DNA of 64,000 nt from Candidatus Bacteroides intestinavium (GTDB lineage: Bacteria; Bacteroidota; Bacteroidia; Bacteroidales; Bacteroidaceae): the NCBI GenBank assembly GCA_019118325.1, contig DWZE01000085.1, positions 1-64,000 of the forward strand. The letters are read 5' to 3'. The notes beneath the pieces were generated by a model. It made no database searches. It saw only the letters and a list, made by a program, of their open reading frames with translations, and was not told where the DNA came from. The first letter of the stretch is position 1. Every line of letters starts with the position of its first letter. Of the stretch, positions 1 to 10,072 are shown in pieces. A program made the translations under genes and the position numbers.

Positions 1-447
1 GCCGGATTGTCCAACACCGCTTTCGCCGGGAATGCCGCCCAACAACGCTTTGCCTACAACACGGAAGAAACCGGGAATGCCGAAATCCAATATGTATATA
101 AGGTGTCGGCAGACGGCCAATATCTCAGCCATCACCTGAAGTACCGCTGCACCTACGACGGTCACCGCAGACTTTTGATGAAGGAAATCCTTCGCTGGGA
201 CGATGCCTCCGCCAAGTATTGTCCGGCATATGCCTTGCGTTACGCTTACGAGGGCGGTGCCGTCACCGTGGAGTGCGCCCGCTGGCGTGCGGAAGACCAA
301 GCTTATACGGATGTCCGCGAGAAGGCGGTCTATGCGCCCGATGCCTACGGCTTGACCTACCAGGCTTACGAGTATGATGCCGAGAGCGGCGCCTGGCTGC
401 TGACCGGTGAGCACGAGGTGGATGCCGCGTTGCTGGCGGGACGTTGA
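1..447 (+). CDS. DUF3836-like protein, C-terminal part (open at left window edge)
   Basis: ORF open through position 1; repeated WD/RY..Y motifs (YRCTYDGHRRLLMKEILRWD...) typical of Bacteroides DUF3836 proteins. Confidence 0.6.
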   Translation, partial: AGLSNTAFAGNAAQQRFAYNTEETGNAEIQYVYKVSADGQYLSHHLKYRCTYDGHRRLLMKEILRWDDASAKYCPAYALRYAYEGGAVTVECARWRAEDQAYTDVREKAVYAPDAYGLTYQAYEYDAESGAWLLTGEHEVDAALLAGR

Positions 448-542
448 TTCGCTCTGATTCTCTCTTAAAAAAGGCGGGGGATTCTTTGGCGCGAGCCGGG
501 GAATCCCTTATTTTTGCGCCGTTGTAAATCGGATGGAATAGG

Positions 543-2771
543 ATGAAGATAAAGACCACTGTCTGGCTTTCGGTATGCGCGTTGATAGTTCTCTTTCAAG
601 GGGCCGGGGCCTGGTATGCCTATCGTGCGTTGGCCGAGAAGACCGACAAGGCGTTGAAAACCGCTTTCCGCAAGGCTTTCGACCTGACAGTCGATGAGCA
701 GCTCAATGCCCTTCCTTTTCCCGACGGCACGGTCACGCACACGCTCTTGGCTGATCCTGCCTATCTGCAAGATGAAGAGTTTTATAGTTTCTATACTTCG
801 CAGCAGACCTCCGCCATCTTGCAGGATGCTTACGGACAGCCGGAAATCTCGCTCGACTCCTTGCGCCTGAAGCTGGAAAACGAATTGCGTTATGACGGTG
901 TGGAGGGGGAAGTTGTTATCCGTAAATTCGATGTGCACACGGGCGAGACCTTACAGCGGTCGCCCGCCCGGCCTGAGAGGCATGTGCCGGGCCTGTATGC
1001 GGTTTCCGAGAAAGCTTATTTGCACGAAGCGAGGGGCATTGCCGTAGAGGCGCAGTTCTGTCTGCCTTTTTACCAGGGCTATATGGGGCGGATGCTCCTG
1101 TTCTATATGGCCACGTTGGGGCTGGCCTTGGCGGTCATTATTCCTTTTGTCATCCGCACCCGCAGGTTGCAGCAGGAGCAGAAGGCCATCGACGGGCAAC
1201 GGCTGGAGTTCTATCGGCAGGCCAAGGAGATGGAAAGGCCTGTCAGTCAGTTGAAGGCTGACCTGGAAGCCGCCCGTTGGGGGCAGGCTCATGAAGTGGC
1301 CGGAGAGATGCTGGCTGCTACGGAAACGACTTTAACGCATGCCAAACAGAAAGACGACCGGGCGCATCGGGGCCATCGGCGCTTTTCTCTTTATTGGCTG
1401 TTGTCGGCTTGTGTCAGTTCTTTGCTGCTTACCTCTCTTTGGAGTTACTACATTGGGCGGGAGCAGCGTGTGTCCTTGGCGCACGAGGTGCAGGTCTGCT
1501 TCGAAGGGGCGTTTGTGGCAGAAAGCGCGGTGCGTTATCAGCATTTGATAGATTCACTTCCGTCCCATCCGCGGATGAAGTCGGCTGCACCTTTCCTCTT
1601 TTCCCAGTGGGATTCTTTAGTCAGGCTTGGGAAGGGAAATGACTGGTTTTCTTCTGCCTTTGTCCGTCGGGGCGGCATGAACATGGGCGAAAATGCCCGC
1701 GTTCGCCGTGCCTACAACAACCAAGAGATTTTCCTGGATGCTCATTGCCCGTATGTTCCGTTGGACAGTCTCCGGATGGATTCGCTTTTCAATGCCCGTT
1801 TGCTGGCGGAAGGTTTGCCGGGCGGGTATATCCGTTTTTTCGAGGGAGTTTCCGATAGCCTTGTGGGGCAGGCATCGGGGATGATTCGTTTAGGAATGGA
1901 TCTGGTCACCCGTCCAGTTTCCGTCACCAATGACCGGACGCGCTGGATGGAGGGGGTTGTGGCTTTCCCGGAGTCTTACATTTTCCGTTCGGTATGGTAT
2001 CTGTTCGTTTCTTTGCGGCTGATTACGCTCTTTACGCTGGCCGGCCTCGTCGGTTTATGGTATGTAGGGCGTCGTCTGCGCAAGTTGGGGCAGTTCCGTG
2101 AAGATTTTACCTATTCCATGATACATGATATGAAGTCGCCTCTGCAGTCTGTCCTTATGGGGACTCAGGTCATGGCGAGCGGACGTCTGGCGGATAAGCC
2201 CGAACGTGCCCGGGGAATGCTGCGGGCCATGACCGACGAGTGCGACCACCTGCTGACCCTCTCCAACCGCGTCGTGACGCTGACGCAGATGGAGCGTGGC
2301 GAACTGGAGTTGCACAAGACCGCTGTCGTGCTCCGTCCCTTGCTGGACGACCTGTCCGGGAAATTCCGTCTGAAAGCCCCGAAACCCGTGGTCTTCGAGG
2401 TGGATTGCCCGTCGGACTTCCGGGTTACGGCGGATGCCTTCTGCCTGCGCGAGGTGCTCTCCAACCTGATAGACAATGCCATCAAATACTCCCGCGAGGA
2501 GGTGTCCATCCGGCTTTCTGCGGAATCGGGAGCGGACGGTGGCGTGGTTATCCGGGTGCGGGACAATGGCATCGGCATTCCTCCGCGTGAACAGCAGCGC
2601 ATCTTCGGCAAGTTCGAGCGTGTGGCTTCGGGCAGCCGTGCCACGGGAGCTTCGGGCTTCGGCTTGGGATTGAACTTCGTGTGGCAGGTGGTGCGGGCGC
2701 ACGGCGGCAGGGTAGAGGTGCGGAGCGACGGGATGAGTTACAGCGAGTTCGCGGTGGTATTGCCCGGCTGA
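543..2771 (+). CDS. two-component sensor histidine kinase (two TM/extracellular sensor modules)
   Basis: DHp box FTYSMIHDMKSPLQSV; HATPase_c N box LSNLIDNAIKYS, G1 VRDNGIGIP, G2 GFGLGLNFV. Confidence 0.93.
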   Translation: MKIKTTVWLSVCALIVLFQGAGAWYAYRALAEKTDKALKTAFRKAFDLTVDEQLNALPFPDGTVTHTLLADPAYLQDEEFYSFYTSQQTSAILQDAYGQPEISLDSLRLKLENELRYDGVEGEVVIRKFDVHTGETLQRSPARPERHVPGLYAVSEKAYLHEARGIAVEAQFCLPFYQGYMGRMLLFYMATLGLALAVIIPFVIRTRRLQQEQKAIDGQRLEFYRQAKEMERPVSQLKADLEAARWGQAHEVAGEMLAATETTLTHAKQKDDRAHRGHRRFSLYWLLSACVSSLLLTSLWSYYIGREQRVSLAHEVQVCFEGAFVAESAVRYQHLIDSLPSHPRMKSAAPFLFSQWDSLVRLGKGNDWFSSAFVRRGGMNMGENARVRRAYNNQEIFLDAHCPYVPLDSLRMDSLFNARLLAEGLPGGYIRFFEGVSDSLVGQASGMIRLGMDLVTRPVSVTNDRTRWMEGVVAFPESYIFRSVWYLFVSLRLITLFTLAGLVGLWYVGRRLRKLGQFREDFTYSMIHDMKSPLQSVLMGTQVMASGRLADKPERARGMLRAMTDECDHLLTLSNRVVTLTQMERGELELHKTAVVLRPLLDDLSGKFRLKAPKPVVFEVDCPSDFRVTADAFCLREVLSNLIDNAIKYSREEVSIRLSAESGADGGVVIRVRDNGIGIPPREQQRIFGKFERVASGSRATGASGFGLGLNFVWQVVRAHGGRVEVRSDGMSYSEFAVVLPG

Positions 2772-2783
2772 TTTTAGGGAGGT

Positions 2784-3059
2784 TTATCCGAACAAGTCGC
2801 TATGCGTACCGGTATCGATGAAAGTCAATATTAGTTCCTCTTCACGGGGCAACCATACCGACAGCCAGTCAGGTTGCAAATGGCATACCCGATAACCTGT
2901 ATATTTGCCTGATAGTTTGTGAGGCCTGTATTCGGGAGGGAGGGTGCCTGTCTGGCGCAGGATTTCAACGGCAGTGGCAAAGACTTCCACGTTTAAGCCA
3001 CGTTTAATGCAACGCTTGAACGAGCGTTTGAAACGGTTGGTGTATTCGATTTCCCACAT
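2784..3059 (-). CDS. YafQ/RelE-family type II toxin
   Basis: YTNRFKRSFKRCIKRG...HKLSGKYTGYRVCHLQPDWLSVW...TGTHSDLFG is YafQ-like; adjacent upstream antitoxin ORF. Confidence 0.85.
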   Translation of the reverse strand: MWEIEYTNRFKRSFKRCIKRGLNVEVFATAVEILRQTGTLPPEYRPHKLSGKYTGYRVCHLQPDWLSVWLPREEELILTFIDTGTHSDLFG

Positions 3060-3063
3060 GGTT

Positions 3064-3294
3064 TCATTCCATCAGTTGTTTCATCAAGTCCGCCGTATCC
3101 TTGGCGCGGTGCACATGGCCTTCCTGATAATCCTCAATGGCAAGATCCAGGCCGTTCTTTTCTGCTCTTGCTTTGGCGCGTGTTTCCTGTTTTAGTTTCT
3201 TCAGGAAGCGTTGCAGGGTCAACATGGCGCTGTCATCGTTCATCAGGGTGGCGATGTCACGCAATACAGATGCTCTCAAATCAATGGCTGTCAT
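3064..3294 (-). CDS. antitoxin of YafQ-type module
   Basis: Small ORF directly upstream of the toxin, same strand; start moved from 3321 to the Met before TAIDLRASVLRD. Confidence 0.7.
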   Translation of the reverse strand: MTAIDLRASVLRDIATLMNDDSAMLTLQRFLKKLKQETRAKARAEKNGLDLAIEDYQEGHVHRAKDTADLMKQLME

Positions 3295-3562
3295 AATATA
3301 TATCCTTTCTGTCTGAAACATGTATCCGATGGCAAAGGTACTAAAGAATATCGTATAAACCTAACCTTGGCCGACATTCCTTTCGGGGCCGGAAATCAAA
3401 GCCATGCTTAAACGACGGAGGGATATGAGGGATTAGTCCGCTCCGATGACACCTAGTGTCAATCGCATGGTTGAAGAATATGGAAGAGGAAGAGGTATTG
3501 GTATATCGTTTTTTTATGCTATCTTTGCCGCCATATAAACCGAATGCATTGATTATCGAATT

Positions 3563-4213
3563 ATGACGATAAAGGATTTCTTCTCTTTCCGCGCCAACCG
3601 CTTCTTCTGGCTGAACATCCTGGCCATGCCCGTGGTGCTGATTATCGGGGTGTTCGCCACGCTGCGGTGGCTGGACGCCTATACACGCCACGGCGAGGGC
3701 GTCATCGTGCCCGACGTGAAGCATAAATCCCTGCCCGAAGCCCTGCGCACGCTGGAGGCCGAGGGCCTGCAGGGACAGGTTACAGACTCCACCTACGTCA
3801 AGACCCTGCCGCCGGGCTGTGTGCTGGACTATAATCCGCCGGTGAACCAGAAAGTGAAGAAAGGACGCATCGTCTACCTGACCGTCAACACGCTGAACGT
3901 CCCCCTGATGGAACTGCCCGACGTGGCGGACAACAGCTCCCTGCGCGAGGCCGAGGCCCGCCTGCTGGCCGCCGGGTTCAAGCTGATGCCCAACGACACC
4001 GTGCCCGGCGAGAAAGACTGGGTCTACGGCGTGAAACTGGCGGGCCGTGTCCTGGGCCAGCGGGAGCGGGTGCCACAGGGGGCTTACCTCACGATTGTGG
4101 TGGGCGACGGACGCTCGCATACCGAGATACAGGTGGACACGACGACGATTTCCATCCAAGACCCGGCCTCCGAAGTGGAAGAGACGGGCGCGGCAGACGA
4201 ATCATGGTTCTGA
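3563..4213 (+). CDS. PASTA domain-containing protein
   Basis: N-terminal TM plus repeated PASTA-like segments (VPDVKHKSLPEALRTLEAEGL, VPLMELPDVADNSSLREAEARLLAAGF). Confidence 0.88.
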   Translation: MTIKDFFSFRANRFFWLNILAMPVVLIIGVFATLRWLDAYTRHGEGVIVPDVKHKSLPEALRTLEAEGLQGQVTDSTYVKTLPPGCVLDYNPPVNQKVKKGRIVYLTVNTLNVPLMELPDVADNSSLREAEARLLAAGFKLMPNDTVPGEKDWVYGVKLAGRVLGQRERVPQGAYLTIVVGDGRSHTEIQVDTTTISIQDPASEVEETGAADESWF

Positions 4214-4240
4214 CTTATCCATTTAAATGAAGGACGAAGT

Positions 4241-5332
4241 ATGAAGGACGAAGAATGGGCAGACGACCTGCAGGACGGACTGACGGACGAGGAACTGGAC
4301 GAACTGGAACCTACCGCCGCTGGCGACGGGGCACAACTCTACGAACACTTCCGCGTGGTGGTGGACAAGGGGCAGGACATGGTGCGCGTGGACAAGTACC
4401 TCTTTGACCGCATCCAGAACGCCTCGCGCAACCGCATCCAGAAGGCCGCCGATGCCGGCTTCGTACAGGCCAACGGACGCCCCGTGAAGTGCAGCTACCG
4501 CGTGAAGCCCCTGGACGTCATCACCCTCTCGATGGACCGCCCGCCCTACGAGAACGACATCACCCCGGAGGACATCCCCCTGGACATCGTCTATGAGGAC
4601 GACGACGTGCTGGTGGTCAACAAGCCTGCGGGCCTCGTGGTGCATCCCGGCCACGGCAACTGGCACGGCACGCTGGTCAACGCCATCGCCTGGCACCTGA
4701 AGGACAATCCCCGCTACGATGCCAACGACCCGCACGTGGGCCTCGTCCACCGCATCGACAAGGACACGTCCGGCCTGCTGGTCGTGGCCAAAACGCCCGA
4801 TGCCAAGACCGCCCTGGGCAACCAGTTCCTGCTGAAGACCACCCGTCGCCGCTACCGTGCCCTGGTGTGGGGCATCGTGGAGAAGGACGAGGGCACCGTC
4901 ACCGCCAACATCGGCCGCGACCCGCGGGACCGCATGCTGATGACCGTCCTGCCCGAAGGCGAGGGACGCCACGCCGTCACCCACTACCGCGTGCTGGAGC
5001 GGCTGGGCTACGTCACCCTCGTGGAGTGCGTACTCGAGACCGGGCGCACCCACCAGATACGTGTTCACATGAAACACATCGGACACACCCTTTTCAACGA
5101 CCAACGCTACGGGGGCCACGAAATCCTGCGCGGCACCCGTTTCGCCAAATACAAACAATTCGTTAACAACTGCTTCGACATCTGTCCGCGGCAGGCCTTG
5201 CACGCCATGACGCTGGGTTTCAAGCATCCCGTCACGGGACAGGAGATGGACTTCACCTGCCCCATTCCCCCCGACATGACCGCGCTGATAGACAAATGGC
5301 GGAGCTACATCAGTAACAGAGACATCGAATGA
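4241..5332 (+). CDS. rluD: RluA/RluD-family 23S rRNA pseudouridine synthase
   Basis: S4-like N terminus; VGLVHRIDKDTSGLLVVAKT catalytic motif; ETGRTHQIRVHM. Confidence 0.93.
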   Translation: MKDEEWADDLQDGLTDEELDELEPTAAGDGAQLYEHFRVVVDKGQDMVRVDKYLFDRIQNASRNRIQKAADAGFVQANGRPVKCSYRVKPLDVITLSMDRPPYENDITPEDIPLDIVYEDDDVLVVNKPAGLVVHPGHGNWHGTLVNAIAWHLKDNPRYDANDPHVGLVHRIDKDTSGLLVVAKTPDAKTALGNQFLLKTTRRRYRALVWGIVEKDEGTVTANIGRDPRDRMLMTVLPEGEGRHAVTHYRVLERLGYVTLVECVLETGRTHQIRVHMKHIGHTLFNDQRYGGHEILRGTRFAKYKQFVNNCFDICPRQALHAMTLGFKHPVTGQEMDFTCPIPPDMTALIDKWRSYISNRDIE

Positions 5333-6300
5333 AACGTACAATCGCCATCGTGGCTGGAGGCGACACCTCCGAGTATGAAGTTTCCCTGCGCAGTGCGCAA
5401 GGCATTTATTCCTTCCTGGACAAGGACAGGTACAACCCCTATATCGTCGTGCTGCACGGCAAGGACTGGCACGTGCAACTGCCGGACGGCACCACGGCCC
5501 CCATCGACCGCAACGACTTCAGCTTCGCGCAGGACGGAAGGAAGACCACCTTCGACTACGCCTACATCATCATCCACGGCACGCCCGGCGAGGACGGACG
5601 CCTGCAAGGCTACTTCGACATGTTGCATTTGCCCTACTCCGGATGCGGCGTGCTGGCCTCGGCCCTGACCTACGACAAGTTTGTGTGCAATCAGTACCTT
5701 AAAGGCTTCGGCGTGCGCGTGGCCGACTCGCTCCTCCTGCGTCGCGGGCAAAGCATCACGGACGAGGACGTTGTCCTGAAGATAGGCCTGCCCTGCTTCA
5801 TCAAGCCCAACCTGGGCGGTTCCAGCTTCGGCGTGACCAAGGTGAAGACTTCGGAGCAGATACAGCCCGCCATCGCCAAGGCGTTTGCCGAAGCACCCGA
5901 GGTCATGGTGGAAGCCTTCATGGACGGCATGGAAATTACCTGCGGCTGCTATATGACGGCCCGGGGCAGTATGGTCCTGCCCGTCACCGAGGTAGTGTCC
6001 CACCATGAGTACTTCGATTACGACGCCAAGTACAAAGGCGATTCGGACGAAATCACCCCCGCCCGCATCCCCGACGAACTGCGCGACCGCGTGCAGAAAC
6101 TGACGGCCGCCATCTACCATTTCGTGGGTGCCCGGGGCATCATCCGCGTGGACTACATCATCACCGAAGGCACCAAAATCAACCTGCTGGAGGTGAACAC
6201 CACACCCGGCATGACTGCCACCAGCTTCATTCCCCAGCAGGTGCGCGCCGCCGGGCTGGATATCAAGGATGTCATGACAGAAATCATTGAGAATGATTAG
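5329..6300 (+). CDS. ddl: D-alanine--D-alanine ligase
   Basis: IVAGGDTSEYEVSLRSA, FIKPNLGGSSFGV, LLEVNTTPGMT ATP-grasp motifs. Confidence 0.95.
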   Translation: MKRTIAIVAGGDTSEYEVSLRSAQGIYSFLDKDRYNPYIVVLHGKDWHVQLPDGTTAPIDRNDFSFAQDGRKTTFDYAYIIIHGTPGEDGRLQGYFDMLHLPYSGCGVLASALTYDKFVCNQYLKGFGVRVADSLLLRRGQSITDEDVVLKIGLPCFIKPNLGGSSFGVTKVKTSEQIQPAIAKAFAEAPEVMVEAFMDGMEITCGCYMTARGSMVLPVTEVVSHHEYFDYDAKYKGDSDEITPARIPDELRDRVQKLTAAIYHFVGARGIIRVDYIITEGTKINLLEVNTTPGMTATSFIPQQVRAAGLDIKDVMTEIIEND

Positions 6301-6301
6301 T

Positions 6302-6382
6302 GTTTAGGGATTAGTGATTAGTAGCTGTCAAACTCTACCCCCTAAATACTAATCACTAATCCTTAAACACTAATCCCTAAAC
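6302..6382. repeat. AT-rich heptamer (TGATTAG/CTAATCA) inverted repeat between ddl and acyltransferase genes
   Basis: 6302-6323 gtttagggattagtgattagta against 6347-6368 tactaatcactaatccttaaac (21/22 complementary), plus a second right-arm copy to 6382. Confidence 0.85.
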
Positions 6383-6412
6383 GTAATCACTAACCCCTAA
6401 AAATGCTCCCTC

Positions 6413-7561
6413 ATGAACCAGGAATTCGACGAAATCCGTCCTTATTATGATGAAGAGCTTCCCGCCGTCTACGAGGAACTGATAGCCGACCCCGCCTTTC
6501 GTCAAGTAGCCGGGGCCGCCATGCCCGACTTGCCCTTTGACCGCCTGGCTGCCCTGATGCGCAGCTGCAAGACCAAACAGGACTTCCAGGTGAACATCTG
6601 CTATAACATCCTGAAGCGCATTATCCGCGAGGCCACGCAGGGCGTCACCTTTGATAACTCCGCCCAACCGGACCGCGGGAGTGCCTATACCTATGTGTCC
6701 AACCACCGTGACATTGTGCTCGACTCCGGCTTCCTCTCGCTGATGCTCGTGGAGCAAGGACAGGACACGGTGGAAATCGCCATCGGCGACAACCTCCTTA
6801 TCTATCCGTGGATCAAGAAGCTGGTGCGCATCAACAAGTCCTTCATCGTGCAGCGCGCTCTCACCATGCGCCAGATGTTGGAAGCCTCCGCACGCATGTC
6901 AAGGTATATGCACCACACCATCCGCGACAAACACCAGTCCATCTGGATAGCCCAGCGCGAAGGCCGCGCCAAGGACTCCAGCGACCGCACGCAGGAGAGC
7001 ATCCTCAAGATGATGGCCATGGCCGGCGAGGGCGACATCATCAGCCGCCTGCAGGAGATGAACATCGTCCCCTTGGCCATCTCCTACGAATACGACCCCT
7101 GCGATTACCTCAAGGCCCGCGAATTCCAACAGAAGCGCGACAACCCCGACTACAAGAAAACCACCGCCGACGACCTGCTGAACATGCAGACCGGCCTGCT
7201 GGGCTACAAAGGCCGCGTACACCTCTGCACCGCTCCCTGCATCAACGACCAGTTGGAGGCTCTGGACCGCTCGCTGCCCAAACAGGAACTCTTTCTCCGT
7301 GCCGCCGGGCTGGTGGACCGCGGCATCTTCGCCAACTACCGCCTCTATCCCAACAACTATGCGGCTGCCGACCTGCTGGAGGGAGGCAATCGCTTCGCCT
7401 CACACTACACTGCGGAGGACAAGCGGCACTTCACGGACTACGTGGCGCGCCAGCTGGCCCGCATCGACCTGCCCGGCAAGGACGAGGTTTTCCTGCGCGA
7501 GAAGCTTCTGCTGATGTATGCCAACCCCCTGCGTAACCAACTGAACACCGACAACCGATGA
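6413..7561 (+). CDS. 1-acyl-sn-glycerol-3-phosphate acyltransferase family protein
   Basis: YVSNHRDIVLDSGFL (HX4D-type box), IWIAQREGRAKD, VPLAISYEYDPCD. Confidence 0.85.
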   Translation: MNQEFDEIRPYYDEELPAVYEELIADPAFRQVAGAAMPDLPFDRLAALMRSCKTKQDFQVNICYNILKRIIREATQGVTFDNSAQPDRGSAYTYVSNHRDIVLDSGFLSLMLVEQGQDTVEIAIGDNLLIYPWIKKLVRINKSFIVQRALTMRQMLEASARMSRYMHHTIRDKHQSIWIAQREGRAKDSSDRTQESILKMMAMAGEGDIISRLQEMNIVPLAISYEYDPCDYLKAREFQQKRDNPDYKKTTADDLLNMQTGLLGYKGRVHLCTAPCINDQLEALDRSLPKQELFLRAAGLVDRGIFANYRLYPNNYAAADLLEGGNRFASHYTAEDKRHFTDYVARQLARIDLPGKDEVFLREKLLLMYANPLRNQLNTDNR

Positions 7562-8241
7562 AGAAGCCTGCCCACAACCTGCTCACCGCGTTCCTCCTGC
7601 TGTGGCTGACGGGGCTGATGACCGCCTGCGGCGGGGATGATTATCATTATCCTGACATCTTCCAGGAGTACCTGACTGCCCACAGCGGTGCAGACGGCCG
7701 CCTGCAGACGGTCCTGACGGACGACGGTACGTTGTACGACGTGCTGAACGCCGTCACCGCTCCCGACGAGACGCCGGACACCACCCTGCGCATCGTGGCT
7801 AACTACGCTTGTGAGGCGGACGGGGTCGGCGGACAGGGCGTTCGGCTCTATGCGGCACAGACCACAGTGTCTCCCCTGCCTCTTCCGGCTGACCGTTTCG
7901 AGGACGGCATCAAGACCGATCCCGCTTCCGTGCTGAGCATCTGGATGGGCCTGGACTATTTGAACATCGTGTTGGAGGTCAAGACCGGCGGCGGCGACCA
8001 TACCTTCCACTTCGTGGAGGACGAGGTTCGGTGGGATGAAACCGCCGCCCGCCGCGAAGTCTGCCTCTCCCTCTACCATGATGCCGGCGACGACCCGCAA
8101 TACTACACGCGCCGCGCCTATCTCTCCATACCCCTCGCCCAGTACGCCATGGACGATGCGGCAAGCCTGTCCGTCCGCTTCAGCCTGCTCAACTACGAGG
8201 GAGAGGAAGAGAGTTATGTCTTCGAGTACATAGAGCCATAG
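7558..8241 (+). CDS. NigD-like lipoprotein
   Basis: Lipoprotein signal (LLLWLTGLMTACGG) with NigD-like architecture; 4-bp overlap with upstream CDS. Confidence 0.65.
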   Translation: MKKPAHNLLTAFLLLWLTGLMTACGGDDYHYPDIFQEYLTAHSGADGRLQTVLTDDGTLYDVLNAVTAPDETPDTTLRIVANYACEADGVGGQGVRLYAAQTTVSPLPLPADRFEDGIKTDPASVLSIWMGLDYLNIVLEVKTGGGDHTFHFVEDEVRWDETAARREVCLSLYHDAGDDPQYYTRRAYLSIPLAQYAMDDAASLSVRFSLLNYEGEEESYVFEYIEP

Positions 8242-8339
8242 TCAATCTTTGTCGGGCAATGGCGAATCATTGTAATGACGCTTGTCTTCGGAGAATATTT
8301 TCCTTATTTTCGTGGAACATTAAGAGAACGTAACTATAT

Positions 8340-9233
8340 ATGGAACGTACATTGAAAGATTACCTGCTGCTCTCGCTGAAAGGCATCTGCATGGGGGCAG
8401 CGGACGTGGTGCCCGGCGTGTCGGGCGGGACCATTGCCTTCATCGTGGGCATTTATGACGAACTGATAGACTCCATCAAGAGCATCAACGCGCAGAGTCT
8501 GAAGAAACTGTTCACCGGACATCCGGCTGTCTTCTGGCGGATGATCAACGGCAATTTTTTGTTCTTCCTGCTGCTGGGCATCGGTATCAGCGTGTTTTCG
8601 CTGGCCAAGCTCATCACCTGGCTGTTGGTGGCCTATCCCGTACTGGTATGGGCCTTCTTCTTCGGGTTGGTGCTGGCATCCACGTGGTTTGTGGGCAAAG
8701 ACATCAAGGGATGGAACTGGCGGACAGTGCTGTCTTTCCTTATTGGGGCGGCGGTGGCCTATTACATCACCGTGGCCACGCCCATGGAGACCTCCACGCA
8801 CCCGCTTTTCATTTTCCTGTGCGGGGCCATCGCCATTTGCGCCATGATCCTGCCGGGCATCTCGGGTAGTTTTATCCTGGTGCTGCTGGGCAAATACTTT
8901 TATGTGATGGAAGCGGTGAAGACGCTGGACCTGTTGACGCTGGGCATTTTTGCTGCGGGCGCCCTGCTGGGCATCACGTCCTTCTCCCGCGTCTTATCCT
9001 ACGCCCTGAAACATGTGCGCAATCTCACGCTGGCCCTGTTGACGGGCTTCATGCTGGGCTCGCTCAACAAAGTGTGGCCTTGGAAGGAGGTGGGAGAGAA
9101 CCTGCACGGCATGGTGGTGGAAACCAATGTCCTGCCCAATGAACACGTTGTGGCGGCAGTGGCCTTGATGTTGGTGGGTTTCTTCCTGGTCTACGTGCTG
9201 GAGAAGATTTCGGGCCGGAAGGCGGAGAAATAA
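8340..9233 (+). CDS. DUF368 domain-containing membrane protein
   Basis: GICMGAADVVPGVSGGTIAFIVGIYDELI and MILPGISGSFILVLLGKY are DUF368 hallmarks. Confidence 0.93.
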   Translation: MERTLKDYLLLSLKGICMGAADVVPGVSGGTIAFIVGIYDELIDSIKSINAQSLKKLFTGHPAVFWRMINGNFLFFLLLGIGISVFSLAKLITWLLVAYPVLVWAFFFGLVLASTWFVGKDIKGWNWRTVLSFLIGAAVAYYITVATPMETSTHPLFIFLCGAIAICAMILPGISGSFILVLLGKYFYVMEAVKTLDLLTLGIFAAGALLGITSFSRVLSYALKHVRNLTLALLTGFMLGSLNKVWPWKEVGENLHGMVVETNVLPNEHVVAAVALMLVGFFLVYVLEKISGRKAEK

Positions 9234-9347
9234 GCTTTCCGGACCTTTACTGAGCAAAAAAATCCGGGTCGGGCAGGTTTATTGCCCGATAATCCCTATA
9301 TTTGTCGTTGACAAACCGTATGTTTCAGCAAAACAAGAGGATGGAAT

Positions 9348-9977
9348 ATGGATAATAAATTCGTAGTAAACATTGGCCGTCAGCTGGGCAGCGGCGGCCG
9401 TGAGATTGGTGAGAAGCTGGCAGCTCGCCTGTGCATTTCGTTTTATGACAAGGAACTGATTACGCTGGCCTCGGAAGAGAGCGGCTTGTGCAGCGAGTTT
9501 TTCGAGCGGGCCGACGAGCGTCCGGCCAAGAATCTGATGGGAGGATGGTTCGGGATGCGTTTCCCCTTCATCACCGACGGGGCTATTCCGGCCACGAACT
9601 GCCTGAGCAATGATGCGCTGTTCAAGGTACAGAGCGATGTCATCCGGCGCTTGGCGGCCGAGAAATCCTGCCTGTTCGTGGGTCGTTGCGCGGATTACAT
9701 TCTGCGCGAGCATCCCCGCTGTGCCAATATCTTCATCTCCTCCACCCGCGAGGACCGCATCGCCCGCCTGCGCCACATCCATGGCATCGGCGAGGAGGAG
9801 GCCGAGAACATGATGGCCAAGGCGGACAAGAAACGCTCGGAGTACTATAACTATTACAGCTACAAGACGTGGGGTGCCGCGGCGTCCTATCACTTGTGCG
9901 TCGACTCGTCCGTGTTGGGCATCGACGGGACGGTGGACTTCGTGGAGGAATTCGTGCGCAAGAAGCTGTCGCTCTGA
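9348..9977 (+). CDS. cytidylate kinase-like family protein
   Basis: VNIGRQLGSGGREIGEKLAARL...FYDKELI; LFVGRCADYIL; YHLCVDSSVLGID. Confidence 0.9.
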   Translation: MDNKFVVNIGRQLGSGGREIGEKLAARLCISFYDKELITLASEESGLCSEFFERADERPAKNLMGGWFGMRFPFITDGAIPATNCLSNDALFKVQSDVIRRLAAEKSCLFVGRCADYILREHPRCANIFISSTREDRIARLRHIHGIGEEEAENMMAKADKKRSEYYNYYSYKTWGAAASYHLCVDSSVLGIDGTVDFVEEFVRKKLSL

Positions 9978-10006
9978 TGGTGCTCAAGGCGGGCCTGTGA
10001 TAAAAC

Positions 10007-10051
10007 AAGAACGGCTGCGTGGGTGGTTTCCCAGGCAGCCGTTCTGTTTTT
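10007..10051. terminator. bidirectional Rho-independent terminator between convergent genes
   Basis: agaacggctgc ... gcagccgttct stem followed by gttttt. Confidence 0.85.
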
Positions 10052-10072
10052 AGGGGATGCAGGCGGCGTGCC

